Part shown: positions 16,522 through 23,885 of the stretch, in pieces
Layout: each line of letters begins with the position of its first letter
Position numbering within the stretch: the first letter of the stretch is position 1
Source of the DNA: UBA5486 sp036744795
GTDB taxonomy: Bacteria > Bacillota > UBA4882 > UBA10575
Direction: 5' to 3'
Length of the DNA stretch: 28,221 nt
Assembly: GCA_036744795.1 (NCBI GenBank)
Contig: DAIOHK010000030.1
Coordinates: 1 to 28,221 of the forward strand
Program-made: the position numbers and the translations under genes
The notes under the pieces: model-generated
Seen by the model: the letters and a program-made list of their open reading frames with translations, nothing else
Told to the model about the DNA's origin: nothing
The model's database searches: none

Positions 16522-16916
16522 GTTTTTTGTTCTCCTCACTTTCTATATTAACCTGATTCGGGGCCTTTATTTTTCTCACTAAAACTTAAAAAACTGCATG
16601 AAGCATCTTGAGTTTACTTATGATGTTAGAAGCGAGTGGTACTAGGTGTGTAGCAATATTAAGGGTTATCTTTGAGACGCGCCACTAGATTTATAAATTG
16701 CGTAATTTCTTCAACTTATAAACCTCGGAACTTTAGATTCTCTATTTCAAAAATTATATCATCTTCCAGGTGTTTGTCAATTTACCATCTGAGGGAATTT
16801 CATAATGCCTCTCGTAGCTCGTTGCTGGACGCTCATTACTTGTGTGGAATGACAGTCCATAATTATGCACTTTCCTAATTTTAGATAAACTTTAGTTAAT
16901 TTTTTCTTCTAAAGGG
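16522..16916. other. Gene-free stretch with a decayed repeat element
   Basis: Between glyA and murG (divergent) I find no supported gene. The open frame at 16672-16878 has no ribosome site and lies in repeat-like sequence. The interval holds the glyA leader at its left end and the possible repeat copy described separately. No terminator or riboswitch fold is evident. Confidence 0.5.
16587..16880. repeat. Possible decayed copy of the MITE-like repeat
   Basis: Three points link this interval to the repeat at 21340-21633. The right end ATTATGCACTTTCCTAAT (16862-16879) matches 16 of 18 bases with 21619-21636, and TCCAT lies before both. The core word TAGCTCGTTGCT (16815-16826) matches 11 of 12 bases with 21389-21400. 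The left end AAAACTGCATGAAGC resembles the other copy's AGAAATTGCATAACT. Its own inverted repeats are poor, so it may be an old copy or a chance match. Confidence 0.4.
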
Positions 16917-16945
16917 TTGACAGAACAAATAGAGAATATTACTTT
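16917..16945 (+). promoter_or_regulatory. Sigma-A promoter of murG
   Basis: A perfect TTGACA (16917-16922) and TACTTT (16940-16945) are 17 bases apart. The murG start lies about 50 bases downstream of the -10. This is the best housekeeping promoter in the window. Confidence 0.75.
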
Positions 16946-16994
16946 ATAACCATCCTATATTAATCATTAGCCATCTTCACTTAAGGGGTGAAAT

Positions 16995-18065
16995 ATGTTG
17001 AAAAAAATTGTCTTAACCGGTGGAGGAACTGCTGGTCATGTGATGCCTAATCTAGCTCTATTTCCCAAGCTTCAAAGCAAAGGCTGGGAAGTACTATATA
17101 TTGGTAGTAATGATGGTATAGAAAGGGAACTGATTACAGCAAAGCATCTACCTTACTATCCAGTAGCCACTGGAAAATTCCGTCGTTATTTCTCAAAACA
17201 GAATTTCTCTGATCCATTCCGTGTAATTAAAGGAATAGTTCAATCCTATAAACTACTAAAAAAGCTCCACCCAAACATTGTCTTTTCTAAAGGAGGTTTT
17301 GTATCGGTTCCGGTTACAATCGGTGCTTGGCTGAATAAGATCCCGGTTATTCTTCACGAATCCGACCTAACACCTGGACTTGCTAACCGGATATCTTTGC
17401 TCTTTGCCTCTACAATCTGTACTACCTTTCCAGAGACTTTAAACTATTTACCACAAGGTAAGGGAATTCTAACCGGAAATCCGATCCGACCGGAACTTCT
17501 TTCCGGTTCTAAGGAACAAGGCCTTAAATTATGCGGTTTTACTGATACCAAACCTACGATCCTGGTTATGGGTGGTAGTCTTGGTTCAGTTAGAATTAAC
17601 AAAATGATCAGGGCTATTCTCCCTGACTTGCTACTCAAATACCAAGTGGTTCATATTTGTGGGAAAGAGAATGTTGATCAAAATTTAGTTGGTTATAAAG
17701 GATACCAACAGTTTGAATTTGTGGGTCCCGAACTACCCCATATCCTTGCTATGGCTGACCTTTGCGTTTCAAGAGCGGGGGCAAACTTCCTCTTTGAATT
17801 ACTGGCCTTAAATAAGCCAAATCTTCTCATCCCCCTTCCTAAAGATTCAAGCCGTGGTGATCAAATTCTCAATGCCCAGTCCTTTAAAAGGCAGAATTTT
17901 AGTATGTTATTGTATGAAGAAGAGATTACAGAGTCTAATTTAAAAGACAAAATCGATCTTCTCTATCAAAACCGGGCTGATTATATTAAATCTATGACTG
18001 AAAGTAGTCTATCAGATGCCACTAGTGAAATCATTAAAGTCATTGATGCAAAGGCTAAATATTAA
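16995..18065 (+). CDS. murG: UDP-GlcNAc:lipid I N-acetylglucosaminyltransferase MurG
   Basis: Adds N-acetylglucosamine to lipid I to make lipid II on the cytoplasmic face of the membrane. The 356-residue GT-B protein has the acceptor loop GGGTAGHVMPNLAL near residues 9-22, the second glycine-rich loop GKFRRYF, and FSKGGFVSVP. The donor domain has LVMGGSLGSVRIN and ADLCVSRAGANFLFELLALNKPNLLIPLP. A GGGGTGA ribosome site lies just before the ATG. It stands alone instead of in a mur-fts cluster. A second murG elsewhere is possible, so it could be a secondary copy. No clear terminator follows. Confidence 0.9.
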   Translation: MLKKIVLTGGGTAGHVMPNLALFPKLQSKGWEVLYIGSNDGIERELITAKHLPYYPVATGKFRRYFSKQNFSDPFRVIKGIVQSYKLLKKLHPNIVFSKGGFVSVPVTIGAWLNKIPVILHESDLTPGLANRISLLFASTICTTFPETLNYLPQGKGILTGNPIRPELLSGSKEQGLKLCGFTDTKPTILVMGGSLGSVRINKMIRAILPDLLLKYQVVHICGKENVDQNLVGYKGYQQFEFVGPELPHILAMADLCVSRAGANFLFELLALNKPNLLIPLPKDSSRGDQILNAQSFKRQNFSMLLYEEEITESNLKDKIDLLYQNRADYIKSMTESSLSDATSEIIKVIDAKAKY

Positions 18066-18145
18066 TTAGTTGGACATTCTGTGAGTATGGGCTTAGGAAA
18101 AAATAAGAACTTTTCATTATAAAATCTTGTTTTCTGTATATTTTA

Positions 18146-18173
18146 TTGCCTCCTGTATTCTGTGTCATAAAAT
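18146..18173 (+). promoter_or_regulatory. Possible promoter of the small orphan gene
   Basis: TTGCCT (18146-18151) and TAAAAT (18168-18173) are 16 bases apart, in the sigma-A pattern. CATAAAAT at 18166-18173 also resembles a sigma-E -10, though I see no fitting -35 for it. The gene starts about 18 bases later. Confidence 0.35.
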
Positions 18174-18191
18174 AAAGCGGGAGGTGATTAA

Positions 18192-18569
18192 ATGAGTAGT
18201 AGCTGCAGTGTATTACGTAGAATTGAAGATGTCTCTCAGGCCGTTGCTGAATTTCTCGGAAACCCTAGTGCCCTTACTCCTTCAGTCGCAGCCGATTTAA
18301 GCAACCGCATTGAACTAATTCGTGGCGCAGTAAGAAACCTTCCCTTGGCTGCCGGTCCCAAAAATGATATCCTTCGCCGGCTGAATCAGGCTCAATTTAT
18401 CCTTGCCAACGGTTCCCTAGGTCTTTCAGATATCCAGCGCGTCTTGTCAGTATTACAGATCTTACAATTATCCGCCTTTAAAGTAGGTAACAGAAAACTC
18501 CCGTGCCCACAAGGTGTAGTAACAGTACACCCTTCCAATCGTTTTAGCACAATTTGCAATATCTGTTAA
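18192..18569 (+). CDS. Small orphan protein ending in CxxC
   Basis: A 125-residue protein I do not recognise. Translation is well supported by GGGAGGTGAT six bases before the ATG, a candidate promoter, and a strong terminator 24 bases after the stop. Residues 7-95 look mostly helical, with regular Leu, Ile and Ala spacing and no membrane segment. A short Pro-containing tail follows. Cysteines are at 5, 105, 122 and 125, and the last residue is part of a CNIC motif. This could bind metal or form disulfides. A spore or coat role is conceivable in a spore former, but nothing here shows it. Transcribed alone, between murG and convergent trxB. Confidence 0.75.
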   Translation: MSSSCSVLRRIEDVSQAVAEFLGNPSALTPSVAADLSNRIELIRGAVRNLPLAAGPKNDILRRLNQAQFILANGSLGLSDIQRVLSVLQILQLSAFKVGNRKLPCPQGVVTVHPSNRFSTICNIC

Positions 18570-18593
18570 GCCCGCCTCTATTTAGTAGATTCC

Positions 18594-18621
18594 AAGGGCC
18601 CTTGATGGGCCCTTTTAATTT
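18594..18621 (+). terminator. Intrinsic terminator of the small orphan gene
   Basis: AAGGGCCC (18594-18601) pairs perfectly with GGGCCCTT (18607-18614) around TTGAT, followed by TTAATTTTT on the plus strand. The trxB stop begins at 18615, so the tail overlaps the convergent gene. The minus side has no T-run. Confidence 0.9.
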
Positions 18622-19559
18622 TTCTCTGCCAAACTAGCTTGCCGAGAACTGATCAGATAATCCCAAGCTTTAAGTGCAGCTTTGGCTCCCTCTCCTGAAG
18701 CCACAATGATCTGTTTTTCCGGTATATGAGTTACATCCCCAGCGGCAAATACTCCAGGAACATTCGTCTGGCAATGACAGTCAATTACCAGTTCCCCACG
18801 TTCGTTTTTCTTAAGTTCATTAAGAAATTCGCTGTTAGGTTCTAGCCCAATCTGAATAAAAACCCCTTGCACAGAGAGTATTTGCTCCTCACCAGTTTTA
18901 CGACTTTTAATCTTTACTCCGGTAACCATTGTGTCTCCAAAAATCTCTGTTACTAAATGGTTGAGGTATACCTTAACCTTATCTTCATCTTTAATTCGCT
19001 CTACCAAAACCTGGTCTGCTGTTAATTGAAAATCTGTTATTAAATATACTTCTTGAGCATTTATCGCTAATAGATTTAGTACAGCTTGAACCCCGGAATT
19101 TCCTCCCCCAACCACCACTACTGGAGCATCTCGAAACAAGGGGGCATCGCAAGTTGAACAATAACTGACTCCTTTCCCCCTAAACTCCTCTTCTCCCTGT
19201 ATTCCCAGCATCCTGGGGCGTTTCCCAGTAGCCACAATCACTGTTTTTCCCCAATGTTCACCAGTAGTTTTGCCCGTAATAATAAAGCTCTCCCCATCTC
19301 GCCTTAAACTAATAACTTCATCTTCTATAAAAAGGAGATTATCGCTTTGCATCTGATCTTTAAACCTACGCATCAACTCCGGCCCTTCAATCTTTTCATA
19401 TCCCATATAATTTTCAACCAGAGTCGTCCAATTTACTTGACCGCCAATATCCTTACTTACTACTAATGTCCTGAGGCCTTTTCTTGCTGTATAAACCGCT
19501 GCCGTCATCCCGGCAGGCCCAGCACCTATAATTAACAGATCATAGCCAGTTTTATCCAA
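18615..19559 (-). CDS. AhpF-like NAD(P)H flavoprotein disulfide reductase (TrxB family)
   Basis: FAD-dependent reductase of about 314 residues that passes electrons to a small thiol protein. FAD motif GAGPAGMTAAVYTARKG begins at about residue 13; the redox CSTC is C134-C137; and CQTNVPGVFAAGDVT is the second FAD motif. The pyridine nucleotide site is GGGNSG, followed by LITDFQLTADQVLVERI. It lacks the HRRxxxR arginines of NADPH-using thioredoxin reductase and resembles AhpF, so NADH use is likely (inferred). The TTG at 19559 has GGAGGT exactly seven bases upstream; the open frame begins eight codons earlier, inside that site. It lies 16 bases after the glutaredoxin gene. Confidence 0.88.
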   Translation of the reverse strand: MDKTGYDLLIIGAGPAGMTAAVYTARKGLRTLVVSKDIGGQVNWTTLVENYMGYEKIEGPELMRRFKDQMQSDNLLFIEDEVISLRRDGESFIITGKTTGEHWGKTVIVATGKRPRMLGIQGEEEFRGKGVSYCSTCDAPLFRDAPVVVVGGGNSGVQAVLNLLAINAQEVYLITDFQLTADQVLVERIKDEDKVKVYLNHLVTEIFGDTMVTGVKIKSRKTGEEQILSVQGVFIQIGLEPNSEFLNELKKNERGELVIDCHCQTNVPGVFAAGDVTHIPEKQIIVASGEGAKAALKAWDYLISSRQASLAEKN

Positions 19560-19575
19560 GCTACCAACCTCCGGT

Positions 19576-19809
19576 TTAACCAAGCAGTTCTTTAATTCCC
19601 TCAGGGTTATATCCGATTACTATCTGTTCACCAATCACCGTTACTGGTACGCTACGCTGGCCTGTCAGTGTTATCATCTTTTTTGCACCATCAATATCCT
19701 CGGCTACATTAACTTCATTGTATACTATTCCTTCCTCTTGGAGAAAATCTTTAAGCCGATTGCACCAAGGACAAGTAGGAGTGGTATATACCGTCACCTC
19801 TGCCACCAA
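19576..19809 (-). CDS. Glutaredoxin-like thiol protein, partner of the reductase
   Basis: A 77-residue glutaredoxin/NrdH-fold protein. The redox site CPWC is at C13-C16, followed by the cis-proline segment SVPVT and the GYNPEGIKELL end. The start is TTG at 19809 (or GTG one codon on), with AAGGAGG six bases upstream. It is directly upstream of the AhpF-like reductase, so the two probably act together. In Clostridium pasteurianum a similar pair, Cp9 and Cp34, works as a disulfide reductase system. A role in peroxide reduction or ribonucleotide reductase support cannot be decided here. Confidence 0.85.
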   Translation of the reverse strand: MVAEVTVYTTPTCPWCNRLKDFLQEEGIVYNEVNVAEDIDGAKKMITLTGQRSVPVTVIGEQIVIGYNPEGIKELLG

Positions 19810-19874
19810 AGAAAACCTCCTTACTTTTTTTACTTCCTCTTTAGGTTTTCTTTTTTTCCGGTTTTTAATGCAAA

Positions 19875-19900
19875 AAAAGCAACCCTTGCGGATTGCTTTT
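19875..19900 (-). terminator. Terminator after the fumarate hydratase genes
   Basis: AAAAGCAA (19875-19882) pairs with TTGCTTTT (19893-19900) around a ten-base loop that can add a CC/GG pair. On the minus strand the stem runs into TTTTTTTGC. It lies 10 bases after the stop of the beta subunit gene and separates it from the glutaredoxin gene. Confidence 0.75.
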
Positions 19901-19909
19901 AGCTAACCT

Positions 19910-20467
19910 TTACTTTTCGGCATATTCCTTTGGTCCCTCTTCAAAAAGGTTGTTTCCACTGGTGTCAATAGCCACAATCAATGGCATCTTTTCAACTTCC
20001 AAACGACGTATAGCTTCCGTTCCCAAATCCGGGTAATCAACTAATTCAGCTTTTTTAACGCATTGTGACATTAAAGCTGCCGCTCCTCCAATTCCAACCA
20101 GGTATACTGCTCTATTTTTCTTAGCAGCAGCGACCACCTCCGGAGAACGTTGCCCTTTACCAATCATAATCTTTAAACCTTGTTCTAGTAAGATCGGAGC
20201 ATAACTATCCATCCGACTGCTGGTAGTTGGCCCACAGGAACCAATTACACGCCCAGGTCTGGCCGGACTGGGCCCTACATAGAATATAGCTTGGTTTTCC
20301 AGTTCAATCGGTAATGGTTTCCCCTCTTTTAACTGATTGACCATTCTTTTATGAGCTGCATCTCTTGCCGTATAAATAACTCCAGAAAGCTGAACCATTT
20401 CTCCGATTTTTAATCCTTCAATCTGTTCCCGAATTACCGGTGCTTGAATCTGTTTTATCTTTTTCAT
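19910..20467 (-). CDS. Class I fumarate hydratase, beta subunit
   Basis: C-terminal half of the two-subunit iron-sulfur fumarate hydratase (fumarate to malate), cytoplasmic. The 185 residues contain TARDAAHKRM near residue 33, FYVGPSPARPGRVIGSCGPTTSSRMD around 63-88, and MIGKGQRS. These match the FumA C-terminal domain. GAGGTGA stands just before the ATG. The gene follows the alpha subunit by ten bases. Tartrate dehydratase beta subunits are close relatives, so tartrate remains a possible substrate, but the sequence suits fumarate hydratase of anaerobes. Confidence 0.9.
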   Translation of the reverse strand: MKKIKQIQAPVIREQIEGLKIGEMVQLSGVIYTARDAAHKRMVNQLKEGKPLPIELENQAIFYVGPSPARPGRVIGSCGPTTSSRMDSYAPILLEQGLKIMIGKGQRSPEVVAAAKKNRAVYLVGIGGAAALMSQCVKKAELVDYPDLGTEAIRRLEVEKMPLIVAIDTSGNNLFEEGPKEYAEK

Positions 20468-20477
20468 CTATTTCACC

Positions 20478-21317
20478 TCACAAAATTGCTTCCTTGTGGC
20501 GGGCTGCATGACACTGGATATTGACCGCCACAGGTAGTTCAGCAATATGGGTGGGGTAGGTTTCTATGTGAACAGCCAGAGCTGTAACTTTACCTCCCAG
20601 GCCTTGAGGCCCAATCCCTGTTTTGTTAACTAACTTCAAAATTTCTGTTTCCAGTTCGGCCGCCAAAGAATCAGTGCTTGGAGCACCTGCCTTGCGTAAT
20701 AAAGCTTTCTTTGCCAGAATTGCCGCCTTTTCCATTGTACCACCAATACCTATACCAAGAATAAGCGGCGGACAGGGGCAGCCCCCAGCTAAGTTGACTG
20801 TCTCCAGAACAAACTCCTTTATTCCTTCCAAGCCGTCGGCAGGCTTCAACATTTTAAGCCGGCTCATATTCTCGCTCCCAGCTCCTTTGGGAGCCACCAT
20901 AATCTTAAGATTATCTCCAGGAACAATCTGTGTATGAATAACTGCGGGAGTATTATCTTTGGTATTTACTCTTTCTAACGGGGATAAAACTGATTTCCTG
21001 AGATATCCTTCCTGATAGCCCCGGCGTACTCCTTCATTAATCGCATCCTCTAAATTCCCGCCAGTTATATGAACATCCTGACCTATCTCTAGAAATACAA
21101 CTGTCATCCCTGTATCTTGACACATTGGAATCTGTTGTTCTGAAGCAATTTTCAGGTTTTCAAGCATCCGGTCAAGAATATAACAGCCAAAATTAGAAAC
21201 TTCTTTTTCTCTAGCTTGATGAAGTAATTCCACCACATCATCGCCTAGGTAAAGACAAGCATCAATACATAATTTAGCCACGGTCTCTGTAATCTGTGTA
21301 ACATTAATTTCTTTCAC
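20478..21317 (-). CDS. Class I fumarate hydratase, alpha subunit
   Basis: N-terminal half of the oxygen-sensitive [4Fe-4S] hydratase. The 279 residues carry the likely cluster cysteines C66 in PMCQDTGM, C180 or C182 in GGCPCPP, and C269 in NIQCHAARH. GAGSENMSRL and ILGIGIGGT are typical of the family. The start is GTG with GGAGG seven bases upstream. Two-subunit enzymes like this serve a reductive or broken TCA cycle in anaerobes. A MITE-like repeat begins only 22 bases upstream, so the promoter must lie within or very close to that repeat; I did not find a convincing one. Confidence 0.92.
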   Translation of the reverse strand: MKEINVTQITETVAKLCIDACLYLGDDVVELLHQAREKEVSNFGCYILDRMLENLKIASEQQIPMCQDTGMTVVFLEIGQDVHITGGNLEDAINEGVRRGYQEGYLRKSVLSPLERVNTKDNTPAVIHTQIVPGDNLKIMVAPKGAGSENMSRLKMLKPADGLEGIKEFVLETVNLAGGCPCPPLILGIGIGGTMEKAAILAKKALLRKAGAPSTDSLAAELETEILKLVNKTGIGPQGLGGKVTALAVHIETYPTHIAELPVAVNIQCHAARHKEAIL

Positions 21318-21827
21318 TTACATTCCTCCCTCAACATCAAAGAAATTGCATAACTCCTTAAGATTAATACTCTAGATCCTCATCCTCATAGCTCGTCGCT
21401 CGTGTTAGAAGAATGACTTCAATGCTTTTTCCGAAATAATTCCATAATTAAATTCAAAATTTATACTACTGATCGTTCGTTGTTTGTAGTTAAAGATGTT
21501 CTTCATCCAAGAAAATAAAAGTAAGATGGACACATAGAGAAAATTTGCTAAAACTAAATACTATACGAGCGACCAGCTACAAGGATGAGGATAAAATCGT
21601 GCTTTGATAAATAAATCCATTATGCAATTTCTTAATATAGTAAGTAAGTCGTTCACACCGGCTACTGCTAGTACACGTAAAGTTATTAACAGAGCCGGGT
21701 GAATTAAACAAATTTTTTCATGCTGGCTTTCACCAATACGCAAGTAATTTAAATCAAAGCCAGGTGATTTTGAAAGCCCCAAAGTATTTCAATTTGTATA
21801 CTACTAATTAGTTCGCTTCAGTAAAAT
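21318..21827. other. Gene-free 510-base stretch with repeat element
   Basis: Positions 21340-21633 hold the MITE-like repeat described separately. From 21634 to 21827 I see no coding evidence; the open frame at 21561-21782 on the minus strand has no ribosome site and crosses the repeat end. The CTGGCTTT/AAAGCCAG pair at about 21723-21765 (some 27 bases in the loop) is a weak hairpin behind the permease genes. It may be their terminator, although the minus-strand tail (ATGAAAAAATTTG) has no good T-run. Confidence 0.5.
21340..21633. repeat. MITE-like element with imperfect terminal inverted repeats
   Basis: The outer 14 bases, AAGAAATTGCATAA at 21340-21353 and its exact reverse complement at 21620-21633, mark the ends. 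Inside them a 30-base arm at 21376-21405 matches the reverse complement of 21563-21592 at 26 of 30 positions. The spacers between outer and inner arms (22 and 27 bases) are not alike. The interior has no coding capacity. The size, non-coding nature and folding potential match a MITE, but no target-site duplication was seen. Confidence 0.65.
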
Positions 21828-22664
21828 TTATCCCTTTAACCCGGTTGTTGCAATACCCTCAACAAAGTATTTCTGGGCGAAAAAGAAAATTAAGATGGGA
21901 GGAACCATAGTTAGTACTGACATTGCCATCAACTGATTCCACTCTACCGATTGAGTAATATCAATTGACATCCTAAGGGCTAATGATAATGTATATTTAC
22001 TTACACTGTTAATATAAACTAGAACATTAAAAAAGTCATTCCAGCGCCAGATAAACTGGAAAATACCGGCGGAAAAAAGAGCAGGCTTTGCCAAGGGAAG
22101 AATAATTTTAACAAGAATATCAAAGGAATTACAACCATCAATAAAGGCAGATTCATCTAATTCTCGAGGAATTCCCCTAATAAACTGAACTAACATAAAA
22201 ATAAAGAATGAATAAGTGGCAAACAAAGCCGGAACAGTAAATGGTAAATAAGAGTCAAGCCATCCAAGATCCCGATACAGAATATAGCGGGGAATAATAA
22301 TTACCGCATTTGGAAGCATCAAGGTAGCAATCATCAACTTAAATAAAAGTTTCTTAAAAGGGAACTGAAAGCGGGCAAAACCATAAGCAACCAATACACT
22401 AGAGATTAACGTAAATAAGACTGTAGGCACTACTAGTTTAAAAGTATTCTTAAAAAACACCCCATAGGTATACTGGCCAGTTCCTTGCCAACCCTTAATA
22501 TATGAATCAAAAACAATCTTTTTAGGTATTAAGCGCATCGAAATGAAGATATCCTGGTTTGACTTAAAGGAAGAAGATAAAAGCCAAAGTAATGGATAGA
22601 CCATAAATATTCCCAACAGTGTCAAAAACACATACGTTAAAATTTTTTTCCAATCAGTTTTCAT
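21828..22664 (-). CDS. Sugar ABC transporter permease, MalG type
   Basis: Inner membrane subunit of a carbohydrate importer, 278 residues with six expected membrane helices. It begins with a short cytoplasmic end and helix TYVFLTLLGIFMVYPLLWLL. The EAA loop ELDESAFIDGCNSFDILVKI, which docks the ATPase, is at about 174-193, and the MalG-like end is KYFVEGIATTGLKG. The start overlaps the stop of the partner permease (TAATG), with AAGGTGA upstream, so translation is coupled. No ATPase gene lies in the window; a shared MsmK-type ATPase elsewhere is likely. The sugar is unknown. Confidence 0.93.
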   Translation of the reverse strand: MKTDWKKILTYVFLTLLGIFMVYPLLWLLSSSFKSNQDIFISMRLIPKKIVFDSYIKGWQGTGQYTYGVFFKNTFKLVVPTVLFTLISSVLVAYGFARFQFPFKKLLFKLMIATLMLPNAVIIIPRYILYRDLGWLDSYLPFTVPALFATYSFFIFMLVQFIRGIPRELDESAFIDGCNSFDILVKIILPLAKPALFSAGIFQFIWRWNDFFNVLVYINSVSKYTLSLALRMSIDITQSVEWNQLMAMSVLTMVPPILIFFFAQKYFVEGIATTGLKG

Positions 22665-23593
22665 TAAAAATCACCTTCGTCATCATAATACGTCCAATAT
22701 GGGGAAGATTTAAAGACTAAAGCAGTCATTGCCATAATAATGATAAATAAAATCCATGATTGTGCTGAAGCATAACCCATTTTAAAGTATTTAAAACCAT
22801 TATCATAAAGCATCATCCCATATAGGTAAGTTGATTTCAAAGGTCCGCCCTGTGTAACAACAAAAGCCGAAGTAAACTGTTGGAAAGCATTAACCATCTG
22901 CATTACCAGGTTAAAGAAGATAATGGGCGTTAACATGGGCAAAGTAATTTTGAAAAATATTCTTACCTTGCCAGCTCCATCAACTTTCGCTGCCTCATAA
23001 AGCTCATTAGGGATCTGCTTTAATCCGGCAAGAAACAGAACCATTGAAGAACCAAACTGCCAAACAGTTAACAGGCTTAAGGTATAAAGAGCAACATTTG
23101 GACTTCCAAGCCAATCAACAGCTGGAATAGATAATTTAGAAAGAACAATATTTACTAATCCCTTACGGGCAAATAAGAACCGCCATAGTACTGATACAGC
23201 TACACTTCCGCCTAGAATAGAAGGCATATAATATATAGTTCGGTAAAAATTAATATATTTCAATTTCATATTGAGAACCATTGCAATAAACAGGGCAAAA
23301 ATAAGTTTTCCCGGAACTGCAATTAATACATAGATTAATGTCACTTTTAGTGATTGATAAAATAACCTATCTTTTGTAAAGATATCAATAAAGTTTTTTA
23401 AGCCAATAAAATTGGGTTCTTTAAGCAAAGATAAGTCCGTAAAAGAATATAAAAATGAGGTAATAAACGGATAAAGTTGAAAGATTAGAAACCCGATAAT
23501 CCACGGGGCAATATATAATAACCCTACATATTGATGTTCCTTTGTTGGCTTTATATCTAACTTATTACTTGTTAAAGCTTGATCTGTTTTCAT
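22664..23593 (-). CDS. Sugar ABC transporter permease, MalF/UgpA type
   Basis: Second permease of the importer, 309 residues. A cytoplasmic N-terminus of about 25 residues precedes LLYIAPWIIGFLIFQLYPF, then NFIGLKNFIDIF as in UgpA-type proteins. The EAA loop ELYEAAKVDGAGKVRIFF has the usual DGA core. It pairs with the MalG-type subunit, whose start overlaps its stop codon. The ATG has GGAG five bases upstream. Upstream are a perfect 17-base palindrome and a long-loop hairpin that separate it from the binding-protein gene. Confidence 0.93.
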   Translation of the reverse strand: MKTDQALTSNKLDIKPTKEHQYVGLLYIAPWIIGFLIFQLYPFITSFLYSFTDLSLLKEPNFIGLKNFIDIFTKDRLFYQSLKVTLIYVLIAVPGKLIFALFIAMVLNMKLKYINFYRTIYYMPSILGGSVAVSVLWRFLFARKGLVNIVLSKLSIPAVDWLGSPNVALYTLSLLTVWQFGSSMVLFLAGLKQIPNELYEAAKVDGAGKVRIFFKITLPMLTPIIFFNLVMQMVNAFQQFTSAFVVTQGGPLKSTYLYGMMLYDNGFKYFKMGYASAQSWILFIIIMAMTALVFKSSPYWTYYDDEGDF

Positions 23594-23678
23594 GTTTTCT
23601 CCATCCTTTTCACAGACTAAAATAGCATTTTAATTTTCCCGCCAAGCTTATATCTTAAATCCCACTCTAGGTGCTTGC

Positions 23679-23695
23679 ATAATTGTCACAATTAT
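23679..23695. promoter_or_regulatory. Perfect palindrome upstream of the permease genes
   Basis: ATAATTGT, a central C, then ACAATTAT: eight base pairs of dyad symmetry. It lies about 86 bases before the permease ATG and could be a regulator binding site or a weak hairpin. No family consensus fits clearly. Confidence 0.35.
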
Positions 23696-23741
23696 TACTA
23701 TATAACTACAGAACAAATTCAAGCGTGCTTCTTTTGGTTAT

Positions 23742-23833
23742 AAAAAGACAGTGGATATAAGAACTCTAGTTTTTCATGTGCAAAGTATTGTGCTGGATTT
23801 AAACTACATTTATTACATACCCACTGTCTTTTT
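23742..23833 (-). terminator. Long-loop hairpin between binding protein and permease genes
   Basis: AAAAAGACAGTGG (23742-23754) and CCACTGTCTTTTT (23821-23833) pair perfectly over 13 bp around a 66-base loop. On the minus strand a T-run ends the stem. Placed directly after the binding protein gene, it could act as a partial terminator giving more binding protein than permease, or protect the upstream mRNA end. Such structures are common in sugar ABC operons. Confidence 0.6.
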
Positions 23834-23885
23834 AGCATTATGGATCTAACCTATAAGGCTTTCCCAAGCATTTATCTGCAGCGTT

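Noticed and set aside
16672..16878. Plus-strand open frame of 68 codons upstream of murG
   Set aside because: It lies in repeat-like sequence, lacks a ribosome site and ends before the murG promoter. Not a gene.
21561..21782. Minus-strand open frame of 73 codons
   Set aside because: It has no ribosome site, no recognisable protein pattern and its 3' end crosses the inverted repeat at 21563-21592. Chance frame.
21641..21790. Riboswitch-like appearance (GCCGGGTGA, AAAGCCAGGTGA words)
   Set aside because: The words do not assemble into a GEMM or other riboswitch core that I know, and the region lies at the 3' end of the permease operon rather than in a leader.
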